A stretch of DNA of 9,315 bases, taken from positions 1 through 9,315 of the forward strand of contig CAKUQY010000041.1 in NCBI GenBank assembly GCA_934675585.1. Reading direction: 5' to 3'. This document shows, piece after piece, positions 1-6,932 of the stretch. How positions within the stretch are numbered: position 1 is the first letter of the stretch; each line of letters starts with the position of its first letter. This DNA comes from an uncultured Opitutales bacterium. Lineage in GTDB: Bacteria > Verrucomicrobiota > Verrucomicrobiia > Opitutales > UBA953. The position numbers and the translations under genes were made by a program. The notes beneath the pieces were generated by a model that saw only the letters and a program-made list of their open reading frames with translations, was not told the origin of the DNA and made no database searches.

Positions 1-468
1 CAAACAAAAATTCTTAGTTTCCTTTAATTTTCCCATAGTTGCCTTAGATGGAAAATTCCCGTTCCCGTGTTCTGTCGTGCTTTCAGCGCTTGGAGTTTGA
101 GAGAAAAAATAACAAAAATGGAGCGGCAAGATGCCGCTCCTCCCATAAAAACCTTTTTGCCACAGGTGCTTTCGCGCGGGAACGCGCTTTTCGCAAAGCG
201 CTCTTGAAATTTTCTTCGCGTAAATTGGCGTTTATTCGTAGTTAAAAAAACCTTTCCCGTTCCCGCCAATCTGCGTTCCCGCGAAACATTAAAAAACAAT
301 TCACGAGATTTGCGTTTTAATTTGCACAATGTTAAATGTCGCTTCGCTCGGTATGCGTTCAAAAAAACATGTTCCGTTCCCGCGCTCATGGCGAAGTTGG
401 AAATGGTTCCATCTCGCGTTGCTCGGTACCGCCCCCTTGAAATTCGTAAATTTCGTTTAATTCGGTGA
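1..468. other. Gene-poor region downstream of the acetyltransferase gene
   Basis: No convincing gene lies here. Open frames exist on both strands (minus 389-24 and plus 48-245), but the predicted proteins are rich in Lys, Arg and Phe, show no family motif, and overlap a terminator-like hairpin. The region does hold that hairpin (120-140) and five copies of the GTTCCC-core repeat (at 61, 178, 259, 275 and 376). It also holds a 5-bp GCGCG/CGCGC stem around a GGAA loop (174-187) and a weak AT-rich inverted repeat GAAATT-CGTA-AATTTC (439-454). I saw no tRNA and no T-loop GTTCGAATC. Confidence 0.6.
101..140 (-). terminator. Rho-independent terminator (or REP-like hairpin)
   Basis: GGAGCGGCA (120-128) and TGCCGCTCC (132-140) form a perfect 9-bp GC-rich stem around a 3-base loop. 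Read on the minus strand, the stem runs directly into ATTTTTGTTATTTTTT, the U-rich tail of an intrinsic terminator. It would stop transcripts coming from the GNAT gene, whose stop codon is about 330 bp upstream. That long gap leaves room for another role, such as a dispersed intergenic REP hairpin or the end of an unrecognised small transcript. On the plus strand no immediate T-run follows, so the minus orientation is preferred. Confidence 0.72.
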
Positions 469-993
469 TTAAAAATCGCGTTCCCGCATGGCGCGGGTTT
501 CTAAATCGCGAACAAAGCGTTCCCGCAAAACGGGTGTGAGTGGCGCGTCGCCCGTGTTGAGGATTACCAAGCGTTCCCGCGCAAAACCTGCGTGATACGG
601 CGGGTGCATGTGTGTTTCCGCGACACGATGAAATCCCAATTTTTGATAAAAACGCAAACGCCGCGTATTGATTTCGTTAAGTTCTGGTGGCTCGATTTCG
701 AGCACGACGGGAACGTGATTTTCTGCGATAAAATTTTTGAGAATTTGCGTTCCCGCGCCATTCCCGCGCGCATTTGTCGCGAGCGCAAAATATTCGACAT
801 AGCGGCAATGCTCAAAATCCCAAAAAACTAAAATCGCGAGCGGATTTTTTTGCGCGTCAAAATAAAGTCGCGCGTGGCAAGCATCGTCCGCGAGCGCGCG
901 TTGCCAATCGCCATCTTCGCGTTGCTCTTCATACGGGAACGACGTTTTTAAAATCTGCAAAAACGACGAAAAATTTTTGGAGTTTTCACTCAT
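469..993 (-). CDS. GNAT-family N-acetyltransferase
   Basis: Predicted 174-residue cytoplasmic protein of the GCN5-related N-acetyltransferase fold, which transfers an acetyl group from acetyl-CoA to an amine; the substrate cannot be told. Motif A, which binds the CoA pyrophosphate, is visible as YFALATNARGNGAG (about 68-81, with RGNGAG at 76-81). Motif B follows as RRLRFYQKLGF (111-121). The length is typical for a single-domain GNAT. I chose the start at 993 because it overlaps the stop of the upstream ArsC/Spx-like gene as ATGA, the usual sign of translational coupling. An ATG at 1005 would add four residues (METK) and cannot be excluded. The glycine-rich acetyl-CoA loop is partly encoded by a copy of the iterated GCGGGAACG repeat. 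The C-terminal tail (about 140-174) is Arg-rich and not recognisable. It is the last gene of a three-gene unit. Confidence 0.88.
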   Translation of the reverse strand: MSENSKNFSSFLQILKTSFPYEEQREDGDWQRALADDACHARLYFDAQKNPLAILVFWDFEHCRYVEYFALATNARGNGAGTQILKNFIAENHVPVVLEIEPPELNEINTRRLRFYQKLGFHRVAETHMHPPYHAGFARERLVILNTGDAPLTPVLRERFVRDLETRAMRERDF

Positions 994-1343
994 TTTTGTT
1001 TCCATTCTTCAAGTTTAAAACCAACACGAACCGCGTTCCCGCCAACGAGTAGCGGACGCTTCACGAGCATTCCGTCGGACGCGAGCAACGCGATTTTTTC
1101 GTCGTCGCTCATCGTCGACAATTTATCTTTTAAACCCAATGCCTTGTAGCGCAAGCCCGATGTATTAAAAAATTTTTTCACGGGAACGCCACTTTGCGCA
1201 ATCCACGTACGCAATTCTTCGGCACTTGGATTTTCCTCGACGATGTGGCGCGCGACAAAAGGAACGCCGTTTTCTTCAAGAAAACGTTTCGCCTTTTGGC
1301 AGGTCGTGCATTTGGGATATTCAATAAAAAGTAATTTTCCCAT
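990..1343 (-). CDS. ArsC/Spx/YffB-family thioredoxin-fold protein
   Basis: Predicted 117-residue cytoplasmic protein, the usual length of the ArsC/Spx/YffB family. The N-terminal strand leads into a CXXC pair, YPKCTTCQKA (C12 and C15). Family landmarks continue with FFNTSGLRYKALGLKDKL (about 58-75) and the KRPLLV segment (95-100), which carries the family's cis-proline-like motif. Family members are glutaredoxin-linked arsenate reductases, Spx-type RNA-polymerase-binding stress regulators, or uncharacterised reductases. The CXXC pair and the NTSGLRYKALGLK segment resemble the uncharacterised YusI/YffB-like branch. I see no ars operon partners, so arsenate reduction is not claimed. The start at 1343 places the family's N-terminal strand at residues 4-9; an in-frame ATG at 1445 would overlap the preceding gene by about 90 bp and add unrelated sequence. 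It starts 8 bp after the PEP-CTERM gene stops and overlaps the GNAT start by 4 bp, so the three are probably co-transcribed. Confidence 0.88.
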   Translation of the reverse strand: MGKLLFIEYPKCTTCQKAKRFLEENGVPFVARHIVEENPSAEELRTWIAQSGVPVKKFFNTSGLRYKALGLKDKLSTMSDDEKIALLASDGMLVKRPLLVGGNAVRVGFKLEEWKQK

Positions 1344-1351
1344 AAAAACGA

Positions 1352-2359
1352 TTATGCGTTTCTGCGACGGCGCGTTCCCGCCAGTACCAACGCCAGCGTT
1401 CCCGCAAGCAAGCCAAAAAATGAGGGTTCTGGAATCATCAACCAACCCATTTGGCGCATCAAGCCAATTTCTGCCTCAGTCAACGAGCGGCGAGAAGTGT
1501 CGTTAGGCAACGAATATTGCATCAACGCGTCAGGATCGCTCACCGAGTCCACGTGAGCCATACTGCTACCCTCAGCCCAAGTTGTTGGATTGTAAACAGT
1601 TAAATTTGTTCCTTCCAAAAGAATTTTTTCTCCCAATTCAAAAACAACCGCACTTGGATCTGCCTTAGCTTTGTCGATTAGTTTGGTGCCAGACTCGTTG
1701 GTCATCAATTCGTCGAAGGCGGTGTAGAGTGTGGGTGAATTTCCTGCAGAATCCTGAACTGTCTGAAAGGTTCCCGCACTCGTTGTCATTGAAAGAAAAC
1801 CAAGCCCGTGCCCAATTTCATGAGTTAAAACACTTTGAAAATCCCATTTACCTGTTGAGGGACCTCCTGTAAATGGTACTTCACCAAAATAAAAATTTGT
1901 TTGTCCGCTATTGCACACAATATAAATATCGTATGAAGTTTCATTATCTGCGAGCATTGAGCCGTTCTTCCAAATATCTTCTGCTAACGTTGAAACTTTT
2001 TGCAAGCCTGGCGTGTCATAATAAAAATAACTAGATCCCGCGTACGCCAGTGTATTCCCACTAATATTTTCCCAATACAAACCAACAGTTAGTGTTCGTC
2101 CCGGAGTATTGCCGATAAGATTATCCCAAGTTGTCAACGCGCTTGTTGCCGCACGAATTTGTTCTGAAGTCCAAGTTGCCGAAGACGCGGTAATCCTAAG
2201 TTGTGCAGCAGTATCTGATCGCCCTGTCTCCCCTTTATCTATAAAATAACACTTAAAAGTGTCGCCGACATTCACAATTTGCTCGGCGTTGAGCATTGTG
2301 GGAACGCTAAAAATTGCGGGAACGAGCGTTGCGAGGAGGAATTGTTGAGGCAATTTCAT
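1352..2359 (-). CDS. Secreted HEXXH metalloprotease-like protein with PEP-CTERM sorting tail
   Basis: Predicted 335-residue exported protein. Residues 1-25 look like a signal peptide (MKLPQQ, then a hydrophobic run to about V19), with likely cleavage near NA|EQ (25/26). The core has a zinc-protease signature, THEIGHGLGF (H180, E181 and H184, then G187 and F188). Downstream, SSMAH (265-269) offers a possible further metal ligand. SLTEAEIGLMRQMGW (292-306) resembles the end of matrixin-like catalytic domains found in other PEP-CTERM proteins. The usual metzincin third His in HEXXHXXGXXH is Ser190 here, so the metal site may differ or activity may be lost. The C-terminus is a textbook PEP-CTERM signal: IPEP (309-312), a hydrophobic stretch (313-329) and RRRR (330-333). 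In other bacteria this is processed by an exosortase and links export to surface or exopolysaccharide deposition. No exosortase gene is in the window. The substrate is unknown. The base composition of the core looks more AT-rich than in the neighbouring genes. Confidence 0.87.
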   Translation of the reverse strand: MKLPQQFLLATLVPAIFSVPTMLNAEQIVNVGDTFKCYFIDKGETGRSDTAAQLRITASSATWTSEQIRAATSALTTWDNLIGNTPGRTLTVGLYWENISGNTLAYAGSSYFYYDTPGLQKVSTLAEDIWKNGSMLADNETSYDIYIVCNSGQTNFYFGEVPFTGGPSTGKWDFQSVLTHEIGHGLGFLSMTTSAGTFQTVQDSAGNSPTLYTAFDELMTNESGTKLIDKAKADPSAVVFELGEKILLEGTNLTVYNPTTWAEGSSMAHVDSVSDPDALMQYSLPNDTSRRSLTEAEIGLMRQMGWLMIPEPSFFGLLAGTLALVLAGTRRRRNA

Positions 2360-2363
2360 AACG

Positions 2364-2378
2364 CCTTAAATTTTAAGG
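2364..2378. repeat. Inverted repeat next to the PEP-CTERM gene start
   Basis: CCTTAAA and TTTAAGG form a perfect 7-bp inverted repeat around one base, ending 4 bp before the start codon at 2359. It overlaps the proposed -10 box. It could be a protein-binding operator or simply an AT-rich coincidence. Confidence 0.4.
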
Positions 2379-2398
2379 ACAAAAAAGTGTTCCCGCAA
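2370..2398 (-). promoter_or_regulatory. Candidate sigma70-type promoter for the PEP-CTERM/ArsC-like/GNAT unit
   Basis: On the minus strand TTGCGG (plus 2393-2398) and TAAAAT (plus 2370-2375) are separated by 17 bases. The -10 matches TATAAT at five of six positions; the -35 is weak. Transcription would begin close to the ATG at 2359, giving an almost leaderless message. The -35 lies inside the carA terminator stem, so termination and initiation would share bases. No experimental support is visible. Confidence 0.3.
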
Positions 2399-2421
2399 GT
2401 CATTTTTTTTGTTGCGGGAAC
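2381..2421 (-). terminator. Rho-independent terminator of carA, built from two inverted copies of the iterated repeat
   Basis: GTTCCCGCAA (2389-2398) and TTGCGGGAAC (2412-2421) are perfect 10-bp inverted repeats with a 13-base spacer. On the minus strand the stem is followed, after two bases, by TTTTTT (plus 2381-2386). It lies 27-67 bp after the carA stop codon at 2448, so it should end the dapL-dapF-carB-carA transcript. Both arms are copies of the window-wide GTTCCCGC repeat, in head-to-head orientation. Confidence 0.82.
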
Positions 2422-2447
2422 GCCAATTTTTAATTGTCTATTATCAA

Positions 2448-3602
2448 CTATTTCGCTGCGTCCATCATTTTGGCAAAACGCTCAAAAAGTGGCGCGGAAT
2501 CGTGAGGTCCGGGTGCGGCTTCGGGGTGATATTGCACCGAAAAAATCGGCAGTGCTTTGTGCTGCAAACCTTCGACGGTGTTGTCGTTGAGATTGATGTG
2601 CATTACCTCAACGCATTCGGGCAGCGTTCCCGCGACGACGGCGTAATTGTGGTTTTGCGAAGTGATTTCGATCGTTCCCGTGAGCAAATCTTTGACGGGA
2701 TGATTACAGCCGTGGTGGCCAAATCGCAAGCGTTCGGTTTTTGCCCCAAATGACAAGCCGAGCAATTGATGCCCAAGGCAAATTCCCATCATCGGTATGT
2801 TCCCGTGAAGCAATTTTACTTGTTCAAAAATGTGCGGGAGCGCGGCTGGATCGGCGGGACCGTTGGAGAGAAAAATTCCGTCGGGCTTCATTGCCAAAAC
2901 TTCGCTGGCTGGCGTTCCCGCGGGAACGACAGTTACGCGCATCCCCAAACGGCGCATGCAACGCAAAATACCAAATTTAATTCCAAAATCGTAAGCGACG
3001 ACATTGTATTTAATTTTGGCGGGAACGGGCGAGCCGAACGAGCTTGAGCGTTCGCCCGATTCGTCCCAAACATACGCTTTTTTGGTGGAAACTTTTGTCG
3101 CGTAATCTTGCCCGACAAGCCCTTCCCAAGCTTGCGCACGGGCGATGCCATCGGCTTCACTCACGTTCCCGTCGGCGCAAATAAACGCTTTCATCGAGCC
3201 GTGATCGCGCAAGTGAATTGTGAGCGCGCGCGTGTCGATGCCCGCGAGCGCGGGAACGTCTTGAGCTTTGAGCGCGTCAGAAAGATTTTCGCGGGAACGC
3301 CAGTTGCTCGCGGCGCGCATTTCATGGACGATAAAACCTGCGGCGCAAAAACGCGCGGATTCATCATCTTCTGCGGGAACGATGCCGTAATTGCCGATTT
3401 CTGGCGTTGTCATCACGACGAATTGTCCGCTGTAAGACGGGTCGGTCAAGATTTCTTGATAGCCCGTCATTCCCGTATTAAAAACGGCTTCGCCGACGGT
3501 GTTTTTGTTAGCGCCGACAGAATAGCCGTGAAAAACGGTTCCGTCTTCAAGCGCGATAAATGCTCGCGCGGCGCGTTGTTCTTGCCAATTAAATTTTTTC
3601 AT
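2448..3602 (-). CDS. carA: Carbamoyl-phosphate synthase small subunit (glutamine amidotransferase)
   Basis: Predicted 384-residue cytoplasmic subunit that hydrolyses glutamine and passes ammonia to CarB for carbamoyl-phosphate synthesis (pyrimidine and arginine pathways). The N-terminal CarA-specific domain includes [10 protein letters not shown] (21-30), [17 protein letters not shown] (41-57) and [12 protein letters not shown] (121-132). The class I amidotransferase domain begins near residue 198, with [11 protein letters not shown] (204-214) and LSNGPADP (245-252). The nucleophile elbow is [10 protein letters not shown] (273-282; Cys275) and the catalytic His359 and Glu361 lie in YHPEA (358-362). 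All expected catalytic residues are present and the length is normal. It lies 33 bp after carB and probably shares its message. No Shine-Dalgarno sequence precedes the ATG; the leader is A-rich and contains CTACAAA. Several iterated-repeat copies are read as VPA or AGT, including a 16-bp palindrome that encodes VPAGT (226-230). Confidence 0.97.
   Translation of the reverse strand: MKKFNWQEQRAARAFIALEDGTVFHGYSVGANKNTVGEAVFNTGMTGYQEILTDPSYSGQFVVMTTPEIGNYGIVPAEDDESARFCAAGFIVHEMRAASNWRSRENLSDALKAQDVPALAGIDTRALTIHLRDHGSMKAFICADGNVSEADGIARAQAWEGLVGQDYATKVSTKKAYVWDESGERSSSFGSPVPAKIKYNVVAYDFGIKFGILRCMRRLGMRVTVVPAGTPASEVLAMKPDGIFLSNGPADPAALPHIFEQVKLLHGNIPMMGICLGHQLLGLSFGAKTERLRFGHHGCNHPVKDLLTGTIEITSQNHNYAVVAGTLPECVEVMHINLNDNTVEGLQHKALPIFSVQYHPEAAPGPHDSAPLFERFAKMMDAAK
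2913..2928. repeat. 16-bp perfect palindrome of two fused repeat copies inside carA
   Basis: CGTTCCCGCGGGAACG is its own reverse complement. It consists of two GTTCCCGC copies, head to head and sharing the central CG. It encodes V-P-A-G-T in carA. A near-identical arrangement (CGTTCCCGCGGGAGCG, one mismatch) lies at 7356-7371 in dapF and encodes A-P-A-G-T. Confidence 0.9.
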
Positions 3603-3635
3603 TTTTTTGTAGATTTTTTGGGTTGGATTTTGAGG

Positions 3636-6600
3636 TTACGCGAGTTTTAATTTTGGCGCGTGGCGTTGGTATTCTTGGAGCGTGCAAACATCGATGCGCG
3701 GATTTTTGGCGATTGATTCCATGCCCGCGAGCATACAACGCAGCGCGTCGAGCGTCGTGGTCACGGGAATGCCTTTGATCGTTGCGGTCGAGCGGATTTT
3801 GATGTCGTCGGTCGCCTGTGCCGCGCCAATCGTTGGCGTGGTGATAATCCAAGCAACATCGTGCTCTTCGATGAGGTCGAGCAAATTCGGCCGACCGTCG
3901 GCAACGCGGAAAAGCGCCTGCGGGTGAACGCCGTGCGACCAAAGATAAGTCGCGGTCCCGCGCGTCGAATAAATTTCAAAACCCATCGCAATCAGCCGTT
4001 TCGCGAGCGGGATGATTCCGGGTTTGTCTTCATCGCGAACGGAAACGAAGATTTTTCCGCGCGTTGGGATTTTAGTTCCCGCGGCGATTTGGCTTTTAAG
4101 GAACGCGATTTCGGCGCTGCGCGCAAGCCCCATGACTTCGCCGGTCGATTTCATTTCGGGCGAAAGCAAAATATCGACGCCCGGGAAACGCGCGAACGGG
4201 AACACGGCTTCTTTGACGGAAACGTAGCGCGGCGCGACTTCGGCGGTGAAACCAAGGTCCTTCAATTTGCGTCCCGCCATGACGAGTGCCGCCAATTTTG
4301 CGAGCGGAACGCCAGTGGCTTTTGAAATGAACGGAACTGTTCGCGAGGCGCGCGGATTGACTTCGAGCACGTAAACCGTTCCCGCCTGAATCGCAAACTG
4401 AATATTCATCAGCCCGCGCACTTGCAGGGCTTTGGCGAGATTGAACGCGTCGGCGCGGATTTTGTCTTTGACCTCGGCGCTCAAAGTCGGCGCGGGAACG
4501 GTGCAGGCAGAATCGCCCGAGTGAATTCCCGCGTATTCGACGTGTTCCATAATCCCGCCGATGACCGTCGTCTCGCCGTCGCTAATGCAATCAACATCCA
4601 CCTCAACGGCGTTCCCGAGATAATGATCGATCAGCACGGGACGACTTTCGGAAACTTCGACGGCGGTTTGCATGTATTCGCGTAGCGCTTTTTCGTCGTG
4701 AACAATCATCATTGCGCGCCCGCCCAAAACGAACGACGGGCGCATCAGCACGGGATAGCCAATTTGTTTTGCAACATCGACTGCGCCGTCAATCGTCGTT
4801 GCGGTTGCGCCTGGCGGCTGGTTGATTCCCGCATCGTTAGCAATCGCGTTAAAAAGTTTGCGGTCTTCGGCGGCATCGATCATTTCGGGAGCGGTGCCGA
4901 TAACATTGCAGCCGTTGGCTTTGAGTCCGTCGGCAAGATTGAGCGGCGTTTGCCCGCCAAATTGCACGATCACGCCATCACAGCGTTCCCGCCGATAAAT
5001 TGGCAAAACGTCTTCAAGCGTGAGCGGCTCAAAATAAAGTTTGTCGGAAGTGTCGTAGTCGGTCGAAACGGTTTCAGGATTTGAATTAACCATAATCGTT
5101 TCAAAACCCGCATCGCACAAAACAAACGACGCGTGGCAACAGCAATAGTCAAATTCAATGCCTTGACCAATACGATTTGGGCCGCCGCCGAGAATCATAA
5201 TTTTTTTCTTCACGGGAACGGTTTTTTCGGTGTTTGCGGCGCGCGCGTTCCCGTCGTAAGTCGAATAATAATACGGCGTGAACGCTTTAAATTCTGCCGC
5301 ACAAGTATCGACAAGATTATAATTTGGAACGAGATTTAAGCGTTCCCGCGCCGCAAAAACTTCGCTTTCTTTTGCATTTAACAAAAACGCAATTTGGCGA
5401 TCGCTAAAACCAAATGTTTTGGCTTGCTTAAAAAGTGGCGCATCGGCGGCGAGCGTTTCAAGCGTTCCCGCAGATTTAATTTCGTCTGCAAACGCCGTCA
5501 ATTCTTCAAGTTCCCGCAAAAACCAGCGGTCGATTTTTGAAATCGCGTGGATTTTTTCAACATCCCAAGCGCGCACAAATGCCGCGCGCACGGCGAAAAT
5601 GCGCGTCGGCGTCGCAAAGCGCAGGGCGTTTTCGAGCGCGGAATCGTCGAGCGATTCCATCGCTGCATCTTTGCCGTCGGCTCCAAAACCCGCGCGACCA
5701 ATTTCAAGCGAACGCAGGCCCTTTTGAAAGCTTTCTTTGAATGTTCTGCCGATCGCCATTGTTTCGCCGACGGACTTCATTTGGGTTCCCAAATGCGGAT
5801 CGCTACCTGAAAATTTTTCAAAAGCGAAACGCGGAATTTTGGTGACGACGTAGTCGATCGACGGCTCGAAGCATGCGGGAGTTTCGCGCGTAATATCGTT
5901 GCGGATTTCATCGAGTGCATAACCAACAGCGAGTTTTGCGGCGATTTTGGCGATTGGGAATCCCGTAGCTTTGGACGCGAGCGCCGAAGAACGCGAAACG
6001 CGCGGATTCATCTCAATTACAATCAAACGGCCGTTTTCGGGATTGAGCGCGAACTGAACATTAGAACCGCCCGTCGCCACGCCGATTTCGCGCATCACCG
6101 CAAACGACGCGTCGCGCATGGTTTGGTATTCGCGATCGGTCAAAGTCAGCGCGGGAGCGACGGTAATCGAGTCGCCCGTGTGAATGCCCATCGGGTCCAA
6201 ATTTTCAATCGAGCAAACGATCACGCAGTTGTCTTTGTGGTCGCGCATGACTTCCATTTCGTATTCTTTCCAGCCCTCGATTGATTCTTCAATGAGCACT
6301 TCGCTCGTCGGCGAATACATCAAACCGCGTTCGACGATTGTGTCGAATTCTTCGGCGTTGCGCGCGATCCCGCCGCCCGTGCCGCCAAGCGTAAAACCAG
6401 GACGAATCACGAGCGGGAACGCATTAAATTCATCGCGAATTTTGTGCGCCTCTTCCATCGAATGCGCGATAAAATTGCGCGGCATATCGAGCCCAATTTT
6501 TTTCATCGCCGCGCGAAATTCTCCGCGGTCTTCGGCTTTGCGAATCACGGCGGGATCGGCGCCAATCATTTCAACGCCAAAACGTTCAAGCACACCATGC

Positions 6601-6908
6601 TCTGCGAGTTCCATCGCCAAATTCAGCGCGGTTTGCCCGCCGAGCGTTGGCAAAATTGCGTCGGGGCGTTCCCGCGCGATAATTTCTTCGAGATAATCGC
6701 GCGTCAACGGCTCGATGTAAGTGCGATTGGCGGTGCCTGGATCGGTCATAATTGTTGCTGGATTTGAATTTACCAGCACAACTTCGTAGCCCTCTTCGCG
6801 CAACGCTTTGCAGGCCTGCACGCCCGAATAGTCAAATTCGCACGCCTGACCAATTACAATCGGTCCCGCGCCAATAATTAAAATTTTTTGAATGTCTGTT
6901 CGTTTCAT
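3636..6908 (-). CDS. carB: Carbamoyl-phosphate synthase large subunit
   Basis: Predicted 1090-residue cytoplasmic synthetase that makes carbamoyl phosphate from bicarbonate, two ATP and ammonia from CarA. It has full length (E. coli CarB is about 1073). Two homologous halves are visible. The first opens with [22 protein letters not shown] (8-29) and continues with GGTGGGIA (175-182), [16 protein letters not shown] (241-256) and [18 protein letters not shown] (299-316). The second opens with [20 protein letters not shown] (569-588) and continues with [17 protein letters not shown] (794-810) and [18 protein letters not shown] (849-866). An oligomerisation-type region lies between (about 400-550). 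The C-terminal MGS-like allosteric domain (about 950-1075) keeps SVRDEDK (956-962) and STRGTA (981-986). By remembered alignment, the E. coli nucleotide-binding Lys993 and Asn1015 correspond here to Arg1001 and Thr1023. Unusually, carB lies upstream of carA. It starts 24 bp after dapF, behind an A/C-rich leader with no Shine-Dalgarno sequence. Confidence 0.98.
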   Translation of the reverse strand: MKRTDIQKILIIGAGPIVIGQACEFDYSGVQACKALREEGYEVVLVNSNPATIMTDPGTANRTYIEPLTRDYLEEIIARERPDAILPTLGGQTALNLAMELAEHGVLERFGVEMIGADPAVIRKAEDRGEFRAAMKKIGLDMPRNFIAHSMEEAHKIRDEFNAFPLVIRPGFTLGGTGGGIARNAEEFDTIVERGLMYSPTSEVLIEESIEGWKEYEMEVMRDHKDNCVIVCSIENLDPMGIHTGDSITVAPALTLTDREYQTMRDASFAVMREIGVATGGSNVQFALNPENGRLIVIEMNPRVSRSSALASKATGFPIAKIAAKLAVGYALDEIRNDITRETPACFEPSIDYVVTKIPRFAFEKFSGSDPHLGTQMKSVGETMAIGRTFKESFQKGLRSLEIGRAGFGADGKDAAMESLDDSALENALRFATPTRIFAVRAAFVRAWDVEKIHAISKIDRWFLRELEELTAFADEIKSAGTLETLAADAPLFKQAKTFGFSDRQIAFLLNAKESEVFAARERLNLVPNYNLVDTCAAEFKAFTPYYYSTYDGNARAANTEKTVPVKKKIMILGGGPNRIGQGIEFDYCCCHASFVLCDAGFETIMVNSNPETVSTDYDTSDKLYFEPLTLEDVLPIYRRERCDGVIVQFGGQTPLNLADGLKANGCNVIGTAPEMIDAAEDRKLFNAIANDAGINQPPGATATTIDGAVDVAKQIGYPVLMRPSFVLGGRAMMIVHDEKALREYMQTAVEVSESRPVLIDHYLGNAVEVDVDCISDGETTVIGGIMEHVEYAGIHSGDSACTVPAPTLSAEVKDKIRADAFNLAKALQVRGLMNIQFAIQAGTVYVLEVNPRASRTVPFISKATGVPLAKLAALVMAGRKLKDLGFTAEVAPRYVSVKEAVFPFARFPGVDILLSPEMKSTGEVMGLARSAEIAFLKSQIAAGTKIPTRGKIFVSVRDEDKPGIIPLAKRLIAMGFEIYSTRGTATYLWSHGVHPQALFRVADGRPNLLDLIEEHDVAWIITTPTIGAAQATDDIKIRSTATIKGIPVTTTLDALRCMLAGMESIAKNPRIDVCTLQEYQRHAPKLKLA

Positions 6909-6922
6909 TGTTTGTAGTTTTT
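6908..6922 (-). promoter_or_regulatory. Shine-Dalgarno-free translation leader of carB, shared with dapL
   Basis: The 15-mer AAAAACTACAAACAA ends on the A of the carB ATG. The same 15-mer occurs before dapL (9002-9016), 2 bases upstream of its ATG. carA has a related ATCTACAAAAAAATG. No GGAGG-like sequence lies upstream of any of the three. A shared unstructured A/C-rich initiation region is the simplest reading; a bound regulator is the alternative. Confidence 0.45.
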
Positions 6923-6932
6923 TGTTTTAAAT

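Noticed and set aside
24..389. 121-codon minus-strand open frame (and a 65-codon plus-strand frame at 48-245)
   Set aside because: Composition is rich in Lys, Arg and Phe, no recognisable motif, no initiation signal, and a strong terminator hairpin lies within it. AGT, RER and FPRE stretches come from the iterated DNA motif.
339..432. Imperfect direct repeat (TCGCTTCGCTCGGTA and CTCGCGTTGCTCGGTA)
   Set aside because: Only partly similar, short, and made of common GC-rich words; no function can be supported.
1..468. tRNA or other structural RNA gene in the gene-poor end
   Set aside because: No T-loop GTTCGAATC, anticodon arm or CCA-end pattern was found on either strand.
1344..1445. Upstream ATG at 1445 for the ArsC/Spx-like gene
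   Set aside because: It would add 34 residues unlike the family and overlap the PEP-CTERM gene by about 90 bp. The ATG at 1343 gives the canonical N-terminus.
6184..6767. Plus-strand open frames opposite carB (6184-6696 and 6444-6767)
   Set aside because: Ser/Ile/Arg-rich antisense translations of conserved CarB sequence, without family resemblance.
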